A stretch of 64,000 nt of DNA, from contig NZ_OCNE01000013.1 in NCBI RefSeq assembly GCF_900230195.1, forward strand, positions 1-64,000, written 5' to 3'. Each line of letters begins with the position of its first letter. Within the stretch, counting starts at the first letter, position 1. A model generated the notes under the pieces. That model saw only the letters and a program-made list of their open reading frames with translations. It was not told the DNA's origin and did no database searches. Made by a program: the position numbers and the translations under genes. This DNA comes from Streptomyces zhaozhouensis. Lineage in GTDB: Bacteria; Actinomycetota; Actinomycetes; Streptomycetales; Streptomycetaceae. Shown piece by piece: positions 58,640 to 64,000 of the stretch.

Positions 58640-58726
58640 CTGTCAAGGGTAACTGTGCGCTCATGGAGTACAACGTGTCGCCCGCGCCCCCGGCGCACGC
58701 CTGGGGGCGCGCGCCGAGAGCGGGGG

Positions 58727-59386
58727 TCAGTGGATGATGCCGGTGCGCAGGGCGACCGCCACCATGCCGGCGCGGTCCCCGGTGCCCAGCTTGCGGGCGA
58801 TCCGGGCCAGGTGGCTCTTGACGGTGAGCGCCGAGAGGCCCATCGAGACGCCGATGGCCTTGTTCGACTGGCCCTCCGCCACCAGCCGCAGCACCTCGAC
58901 CTCGCGGCCCGAGAGCTCGCGGAACCCGCCCTGGTGGGCGGGGGCTCCGGGCCCCCGGCGGTGCATCCGGGCGGCGGCGCCGATGTGCGCCGCGCCGTGG
59001 CGGGTGGGCGGGCCGAGGTTGTTACGGGTGCCGGTGACCACGTAGCCCTTGACTCCACCGGCGAGTGCGTTGCGCACCGCGCCGATGTCGTCCGCGGCGG
59101 AGAGAGCCAGACCGTTGGGCCAGCCGGCGGCCCTGGTCTCGGAGAGGAGGGTCAGGCCCGAACCGTCGGGCAGGTGGACGTCGGCGACGCAGATGTCGCG
59201 GGGGTTGGCGACTCTGGGACGGGCCTCCGCGACGGACGACGCCTCGATCACGTCCCTGACCCCGAGAGCCCACAGGTGGCGGGTCACGGTGGAACGGACG
59301 CGGGGGTCGGCCACGACGACCATGGCGGTCGGCTTGTTGGGGCGGTAGGCGACCAGGCTTGCGGGGTGCTCAAGGAGAACAGACAC
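58727..59386 (-). CDS. Orphan NarL/LuxR-family response regulator
   Basis: A 219-residue protein. The receiver domain (about 20-115) keeps the phospho-acceptor Asp in VADVHLPDGSG, but has a single Asp in VVVADPRV where two acidic residues are usual, and reads GYVVTGT where a conserved Lys is expected. The LuxR helix-turn-helix (about 155-210) is complete: LSGREVEVLRLVAEGQSNKA. No histidine kinase is nearby. The atypical pocket suggests it may work without phosphorylation. The 189-bp gap upstream should hold its promoter. Confidence 0.9.
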   Translation of the reverse strand: MSVLLEHPASLVAYRPNKPTAMVVVADPRVRSTVTRHLWALGVRDVIEASSVAEARPRVANPRDICVADVHLPDGSGLTLLSETRAAGWPNGLALSAADDIGAVRNALAGGVKGYVVTGTRNNLGPPTRHGAAHIGAAARMHRRGPGAPAHQGGFRELSGREVEVLRLVAEGQSNKAIGVSMGLSALTVKSHLARIARKLGTGDRAGMVAVALRTGIIH

Positions 59387-59575
59387 CGGGCCTCCCGGGA
59401 AGTGGTGTGGGAAGGAACCCGACCCGTCGTAAGGTGAGGAGTCGGGGCGATCCGGATGGAAGGGTCACAGACCTCTTCGGCACGAAGCTCCGGCGCCTTT
59501 AGGGAATGATCACGAACCGGTGATTCCGCTTCACCGCCCTGACAGCCGGCGTGTCCCCGGGCGCCCCGGGGCGGG

Positions 59576-60208
59576 TCAGCTCGACCGCGGTCCGCGCCGG
59601 CGGGGCAGCGCCGTCACCGGGGCTCCGCTGGACTCCGGCGGCAGGCCTGCGCACTGCGCCAACAGCCCGCACCAGGCGAGGAGATGGCCCGCCGCGTCCC
59701 CGGGGTCGGCCGGGGTCCAGGAGGCGCGCAGCTCCAGCTCCGCCTTGCCCTCGCGCTCCGCGAGACCGCCGAAGAATGCCGAGTCCGCCCTGGTCACCGT
59801 GCCGCTGGGCAGGTCAAGCGGCAACGCCCTGGCGGAGAGCGCCTCGGTCAGCCAGGACCAGGCCACCTCGGGCAGCAGCGGGTCGCCCGCCACGTCCGGC
59901 TCCAGGTCGGCCCTCGCGAGCGTCACCACCCGGAACTCGCCGCCCCAGCTGTCGTCGCCGGCCGGGTCGTGGAGGAGGACGAAACGGCCGTCCGCCAGCT
60001 CCTCGCCGCCCTCGCTCACCGAGGCGCCCATCGCGTGCGCGTACGGGGCGAGGCGGCGGGGCGGGGGCAGCGGGGAGAGGGTGACCTCCGGCCTGGGGCG
60101 CACCGCGTCGAGCGCCGCCACCGCCTGTCGGAACGTGGACGGTGCCCCAGCCCCGGGGTCGCTCATCTCCGCCGACTCCTCCGCCGTGTGAGTGCGTGAC
60201 GCTGCCAT
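59576..60208 (-). CDS. DUF3000-type conserved actinobacterial protein
   Basis: A 210-residue soluble protein that resembles the DUF3000 family common in actinobacteria, with PYAHAMGASV, GRFVLLHDPAGDDSWGGEFR and a Trp-rich LLAWCGLLAQC end. No catalytic motif is visible and the function is unknown. It is divergent from hemE across an 90-bp promoter gap. The ATG at 60208 gives MAASRT. The ATG at 60166 (MSDPGA), preceded by GGCGGAG, is an equally plausible start. Confidence 0.82.
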   Translation of the reverse strand: MAASRTHTAEESAEMSDPGAGAPSTFRQAVAALDAVRPRPEVTLSPLPPPRRLAPYAHAMGASVSEGGEELADGRFVLLHDPAGDDSWGGEFRVVTLARADLEPDVAGDPLLPEVAWSWLTEALSARALPLDLPSGTVTRADSAFFGGLAEREGKAELELRASWTPADPGDAAGHLLAWCGLLAQCAGLPPESSGAPVTALPRRRGPRSS

Positions 60209-60298
60209 GGCCGGTAACCCTAGGCGCCCGAGCGGTCCGCCGCCGGTAGCCACACCCGGGGGAGCGGGCCCAACCGTGTGCCGTGCGAGACTTCTTCC

Positions 60299-61330
60299 GT
60301 GACTGTGACCGACTCCGTGTTTCTGAAGGCGTGCCGCCGTGAGCCGGTGCCGCACACCCCCGTCTGGTTCATGCGCCAGGCCGGCCGTTCGCTGCCCGAG
60401 TATCGCAAGGTGCGTCAGGGCATCCCGATGCTGGACTCCTGTATGCGGCCGGAGTTGGTCACCGAGATCACCCTCCAGCCGGTACGCAGGCACGGCGTCG
60501 ACGCGGCGGTGTACTTCAGCGACATCGTGGTGCCGCTCAAGGCGATCGGCGTCGACCTGGACATCAGGCCGGGCGTCGGCCCGGTGGTCGCCGAGCCGTT
60601 CCGCACCCGCGCCGACCTGGAGCGGCTGCGCCCGCTGACGCCGGAGGACGTCTCCTACGTGACGGAGGCGGTGCGGCTGACCACGGCGGAGCTGGGGGAC
60701 ACCCCGCTGATCGGCTTCGCCGGCGCGCCGTTCACGCTCGCCAGCTATCTCGTCGAGGGCGGCCCCTCGAAGAACCACGAGCACACCAAGGCCCTGATGT
60801 ACGGGGACCCCGAGCTGTGGGACGCGCTGCTGACGCGGCTGGCGGGGATCACCTCGACGTTCCTGTCCGTGCAGATCGAGGCGGGCGCCTCCGCGGTGCA
60901 GCTCTTCGACTCCTGGGTCGGGGCGCTGGCGCCGGCCGACTACCGGCGCTCGGTGCTGCCGGCCTCGAAGCGGGTCTTCGACGCGGTGGCGCACCACGGG
61001 GTGCCCCGCGTGCACTTCGGCGTCGGGACGGGCGAGTTGCTGCCGCTGCTGGCCGAGGCCGGCGCCGACATGATCGGCGTGGACTGGCGGGTGCCGCTGG
61101 ACGAGGCGGCCCGCCGGGTCGGTCCCGGGTACGCGTTGCAGGGGAACCTGGACCCGGCGGTGCTCTTCGCGCCGACCGCCGCCGTCGAGGAGCAGACGGA
61201 CCGGGTGCTGGCGGCGGCGAAGGACCTTCCCGGCCACGTCTTCAACCTCGGCCACGGGGTGCTTCCCGACACCGACCCGGACGCGCTGACCCGGCTGACG
61301 GCCTACGTGCACGAGCGGACGGCTCGTTAG
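60299..61330 (+). CDS. hemE: Uroporphyrinogen decarboxylase
   Basis: A 343-residue haem-pathway enzyme converting uroporphyrinogen III to coproporphyrinogen III. The N-terminal signature PVWFMRQAGRSLPEYR and the GFAGAPFTLASYLVEGG stretch (about residue 140) are diagnostic. The C-terminal FNLGHGVLPDTDPD is also conserved. The GTG at 60299 was chosen, but GTG at 60278 is possible because the ribosome site is weak for both. hemY and hemQ follow on the same strand. Confidence 0.96.
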   Translation: MTVTDSVFLKACRREPVPHTPVWFMRQAGRSLPEYRKVRQGIPMLDSCMRPELVTEITLQPVRRHGVDAAVYFSDIVVPLKAIGVDLDIRPGVGPVVAEPFRTRADLERLRPLTPEDVSYVTEAVRLTTAELGDTPLIGFAGAPFTLASYLVEGGPSKNHEHTKALMYGDPELWDALLTRLAGITSTFLSVQIEAGASAVQLFDSWVGALAPADYRRSVLPASKRVFDAVAHHGVPRVHFGVGTGELLPLLAEAGADMIGVDWRVPLDEAARRVGPGYALQGNLDPAVLFAPTAAVEEQTDRVLAAAKDLPGHVFNLGHGVLPDTDPDALTRLTAYVHERTAR

Positions 61331-61336
61331 GTCGCG

Positions 61337-61355
61337 ACCCCGTCCCTGACGGGGT
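61337..61355 (+). terminator. Small hairpin after hemE
   Basis: ACCCCGTC and GACGGGGT (8-bp arms) surround a CCT loop, 7 bp after the hemE stop, with no U-tract. It may reduce read-through to hemY or stabilise the mRNA. Confidence 0.4.
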
Positions 61356-61405
61356 GAAGGACCCTCGCGGGCCGGGCGGCCGCGGCGGTCTGGGAAAGTA
61401 GTGCC

Positions 61406-62809
61406 ATGCATGTGATCGTCGTCGGCGGCGGGATCTCGGGGCTCGCCGCCGCTCATCGGCTGTTGGCCGCCGGCGTGCGGGTGACCGTCGTCGAGTCGGA
61501 CCGCCGTCTGGGCGGCAAACTCCACACCGGACAGATCGCCGGCGTCCAGGTCGACCTGGGCGCCGAGTCGCTGCTCGCCAGACGCCCGGAGGCGACGGCG
61601 CTGGCCACGGCCGTCGGGCTCGGGGACGCGCTGCGCCCGCCCTCGGTGACCAGCGCGGCGATCTGGACCAGGGGCGATCTGCGGCCGATGCCGCGCGGCC
61701 AGGTGATGGGGGTTCCCGACAGTGCCGCGGCGCTGGCCGGGGTGCTCTCCGACGCGGGGCTCGCCAGGATCGCCAGGGACGCGGAGCTGCCGCCGCTGCG
61801 GGTCAACGAGGACGTCGGCATCGGCGCGCTGGTCGCCGAGCGGATGGGCGCCGAGGTGGTGGACCGGCTGGTGGACCCGCTGCTGGGCGGGGTCTACGCC
61901 GGGGACGCCTACCGCATCTCGCTGCGGGCCTCCGTTCCCCGGCTCTGGGAGGCGGTGCGCGCGCACGACTCCCTGCTGGCCGCTGTCCGGTCGCTGCGCC
62001 CGGCACCCACGCCGGAGGCCGCGCGCTCGCCGGTGTTCGTCGGGATCGAGGGCGGTGTCGGGACCCTCGCCGCCGCCGTCGCGGAGAACGTCGCGGGGCG
62101 CGGGGCCGTGATCGAGACCGGGGTCGGCGTCACCGGGCTGCGCCGCACGGCGCGCGGCTGGGCCGCCGCGCTGGAGGACGGCCGCTCGCTGGTCGCCGAC
62201 GGGGTGCTGCTCGCGGTGCCGGCGCCGGCCGCCGCGCGGCTGCTGGCGGCCGAGGCACCGGCGGCGGCGGGGGAGTTGGGGGCGGTGGAGTACGCCTCGA
62301 TGGCGATCGTCACGCTGGCCTTCCGGCGCTCCGAGCTGGCCACGCTGCCGCGCGGCAGCGGCTTCCTGGTGCCGGCGGTGGAGGGGCGGACGATCAAGGC
62401 GGCGACGTTCACCAGCGCCAAGTGGGACTGGGCCGCCGCCGCCGACCCCGGCCTGTTCGTGCTGCGGACCTCGGTCGGCCGCTTCGGCGAGGAGGGGCCC
62501 CTGGCGTGGGACGACGCCGACCTGGTGCGGGTGGCGATGGACGACCTGGGCGAGGCGGCCGGGCTGCGCGCGGCACCCGTGGACAGCGTGGTCACCCGGT
62601 GGCGGCAGGGGCTGCCGCAGTACACCGTCGGCCATGACACCCGGATCGCGCGGGTGCGCGGCTATCTCGCGGCGCTGCCGGGGCTCGGCCTGTGCGGCGC
62701 GGCCTACGACGGGGTGGGCGTGCCGGCGTGCGTCGGCGGCGCCGAGCAGGCGGCGGCCGAGCTGCTGCGCACCCTGCCGACGGGGCCGCGCGGGGAGTCG
62801 GGAGAATAG
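61406..62809 (+). CDS. hemY: Protoporphyrinogen/coproporphyrinogen III oxidase
   Basis: A 467-residue FAD amine-oxidase-fold enzyme. The dinucleotide motif is VVGGGISGLAAAHRLL (about residue 5), then RRLGGKLHT. The C-terminal FAD contact region is LPGLGLCGAAYDGVGVPACV. In actinobacteria, which use the coproporphyrin-dependent route, this enzyme (also called CgoX) oxidises coproporphyrinogen III to coproporphyrin III. It is followed 5 bp later by hemQ, which catalyses the last step of that route. Confidence 0.95.
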   Translation: MHVIVVGGGISGLAAAHRLLAAGVRVTVVESDRRLGGKLHTGQIAGVQVDLGAESLLARRPEATALATAVGLGDALRPPSVTSAAIWTRGDLRPMPRGQVMGVPDSAAALAGVLSDAGLARIARDAELPPLRVNEDVGIGALVAERMGAEVVDRLVDPLLGGVYAGDAYRISLRASVPRLWEAVRAHDSLLAAVRSLRPAPTPEAARSPVFVGIEGGVGTLAAAVAENVAGRGAVIETGVGVTGLRRTARGWAAALEDGRSLVADGVLLAVPAPAAARLLAAEAPAAAGELGAVEYASMAIVTLAFRRSELATLPRGSGFLVPAVEGRTIKAATFTSAKWDWAAAADPGLFVLRTSVGRFGEEGPLAWDDADLVRVAMDDLGEAAGLRAAPVDSVVTRWRQGLPQYTVGHDTRIARVRGYLAALPGLGLCGAAYDGVGVPACVGGAEQAAAELLRTLPTGPRGESGE

Positions 62810-62814
62810 GCGCC

Positions 62815-63525
62815 ATGACGAACGCACCCGAGAAGCCGACCGGCAAGCGCGCCAAGGAGCTCAACGACACCATCCGCTACACCCTGTGGTCGGTCTTCCG
62901 GCTGCGGGACGCGCTGCCCGAGGACAGGTCGGGGCTGGCCGACGAGGTGGAGGCGCTCTTCGAGCGGCTGGCCGCCGAGGACGTGGTGGTGCGCGGCACC
63001 TACGACGTCTCGGGGCTGCGGGCCGACGCCGACGTGCTGGTCTGGTGGCACGCGCCGACGTCGGACGCGCTCCAGCGGGCGTACAACCTGCTGCGCCGCA
63101 CCGGGCTCGGCCGGCGGCTGGAGCCGGTGTGGTCCAACATGGCGTTGCACCGGCCGGCGGAGTTCAACAAGTCGCACATCCCGGCCTTCCTCGCCGACGA
63201 GACCCCGCGCGACTACGTGTGCGTCTACCCGTTCGTCCGTTCCTACGACTGGTATCTGCTGCCGGACGAGGAGCGTCGCGGGATGCTCGCCGAGCACGGC
63301 AAGATGGCCAGGGGCTTCCCCGACGTGCGGGCCAACACCGTCGCCTCGTTCTCGCTGGGCGACTACGAGTGGATCCTGGCCTTCGAGGCCGACGAGCTGC
63401 ACCGCATCGTCGACCTGATGCGTCATCTGCGGGCCTCGAAGGCGCGGCAGCACGTGCGGGAGGAGATCCCCTTCTACACCGGCCGCCGCAGGTCGGTCGC
63501 CGAGCTGGTCGCCGGGCTGGCCTGA
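62815..63525 (+). CDS. hemQ: Coproheme decarboxylase (chlorite dismutase-like)
   Basis: A 236-residue HemQ/ChdC-type protein. It decarboxylates coproheme to haem b. FVRSYDWYLLPDEERRGMLAEHG holds the Tyr implicated in actinobacterial HemQ, and GKMARGFPDVRANTVASFSLG the proximal-His-region sequence. It has no Arg typical of true chlorite dismutase that I can assign. It starts 5 bp after hemY, so the two genes are coupled. The ATG at 62815 follows GGGAGAATAGG. Confidence 0.94.
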   Translation: MTNAPEKPTGKRAKELNDTIRYTLWSVFRLRDALPEDRSGLADEVEALFERLAAEDVVVRGTYDVSGLRADADVLVWWHAPTSDALQRAYNLLRRTGLGRRLEPVWSNMALHRPAEFNKSHIPAFLADETPRDYVCVYPFVRSYDWYLLPDEERRGMLAEHGKMARGFPDVRANTVASFSLGDYEWILAFEADELHRIVDLMRHLRASKARQHVREEIPFYTGRRRSVAELVAGLA

Positions 63526-63545
63526 CGGGCCGGGCGGCGGTCGGT

Positions 63546-64000
63546 TCAGCCGCCGCCCCCGCCCCCGCCCCCGCAGCCGCCGCCCCCGCCGCAGCTGGAG
63601 CCGCAGCCGGAACCCCCGCCGGAGTCGCCGCCGGAGCCGGCGTCGGCCGTGCCGCAGCCGGCGGACCAGCTGGCGGACGAGGCGGAGTACGCCTGGCCGC
63701 TCTCGACCCCCACGTGCGTCAGCACGCGGCGCATCCCCATGTCCAGCACGGCGATACCGCCCAGCGCGACCATACCGGCCTTGCTCTCGACCAACGGGGG
63801 CCGTTCCTCGCGCAGTCGACGCAGCGCCTCGTAGCCGGCCGGGGGCAGCGCGCGCGACGGGGGCGCCAGCACGACGGAGCCGATCAGGGCCGTCGCGCCC
63901 AGCGCGAAGCCCAGCAGCGTGCTCGCCAGCCCGACGGCAGAGCCGGTGTCGACGTTGGCGAGCGCGAAAGGCGAGGCGAGCAGCGCGAGGCCACCCATCA
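63546..64000 (-). CDS. TIGR04222-like membrane protein with Gly/Cys-rich tail (5' truncated by window)
   Basis: The last about 150 residues of a leftward gene whose start lies beyond the window. Two membrane segments near the window edge are followed by a soluble stretch (SRALPPAGYEALRRLREERP), then a C-terminal tail made almost only of Gly, Ser and Cys. This layout matches the TIGR04222 family of bacterial membrane proteins as I recall it. The function is unknown. It converges on hemQ with a 20-bp gap and no clear terminator. Confidence 0.75.
   Translation of the reverse strand, partial: MGGLALLASPFALANVDTGSAVGLASTLLGFALGATALIGSVVLAPPSRALPPAGYEALRRLREERPPLVESKAGMVALGGIAVLDMGMRRVLTHVGVESGQAYSASSASWSAGCGTADAGSGGDSGGGSGCGSSCGGGGGCGGGGGGGG

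Overview
This is high-GC actinobacterial DNA, almost certainly from a Streptomyces. GC-rich third codon positions, long open antisense frames, GTG and TTG starts, and a run of core genes (aconitase, an HTH-MurA, NgcEFG-type and XylFGH-type sugar transporters around a ROK regulator, dxs, fadB/thiolase, hemE/hemY/hemQ) all point that way. From memory, that run resembles the S. coelicolor SCO5998 to SCO604x neighbourhood.

Region A (1 to about 31000) is the 3' end of a modular polyketide cluster. Three co-directional PKS genes are present. The first is truncated by the window edge and ends in KS-ACP-ACP, with tandem ACPs carrying the beta-branching Trp. The second is a 6744-residue AT-less protein with domain order KS-DH-KR-ACP three times, then KS-ACP, then KS-ACP-KR. 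The third is a terminal module: KS, degenerate AT, unusual double hotdog, ACP, thioesterase. The missing or dead ATs imply malonyl loading by a trans-acting AT that is not in the window. A three-gene ABC-2 exporter follows directly and ends at a strong hairpin terminator. Convergent to it is an O-methyltransferase with a collagen-like Pro/Gly N-terminus.

Region B (about 31000 to 34490) is a scarred junction. It holds a probably truncated membrane-transport gene, decayed fragments of two different transposase types (IS5-like and IS1380-like), and an alpha/beta hydrolase gene between them. I read this as the boundary between the polyketide island and core chromosome.

Region C (34489 to 64000) is core chromosome. 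It starts with an HTH-MurA fusion that has an inverted-repeat operator just upstream of its start. Next is a four-gene minus-strand operon (membrane protein, winged-helix regulator, ABC ATPase, ABC permease) with paired operator-like repeats. Aconitase follows, then a GlcNAc/chitobiose-type ABC importer with a DasR-like site, a ROK regulator and a xylose-type ABC importer, then dxs. The rest is a VOC protein, a NYN-type nuclease, fatty-acid beta-oxidation genes (fadB-like and thiolase), an RNase D-like protein, an orphan response regulator, a DUF3000 protein, three haem-biosynthesis genes and the end of a Gly/Cys-tailed membrane protein.

No tRNA, rRNA or CRISPR array was seen. All homology statements come from motif recognition by eye, with no database search.
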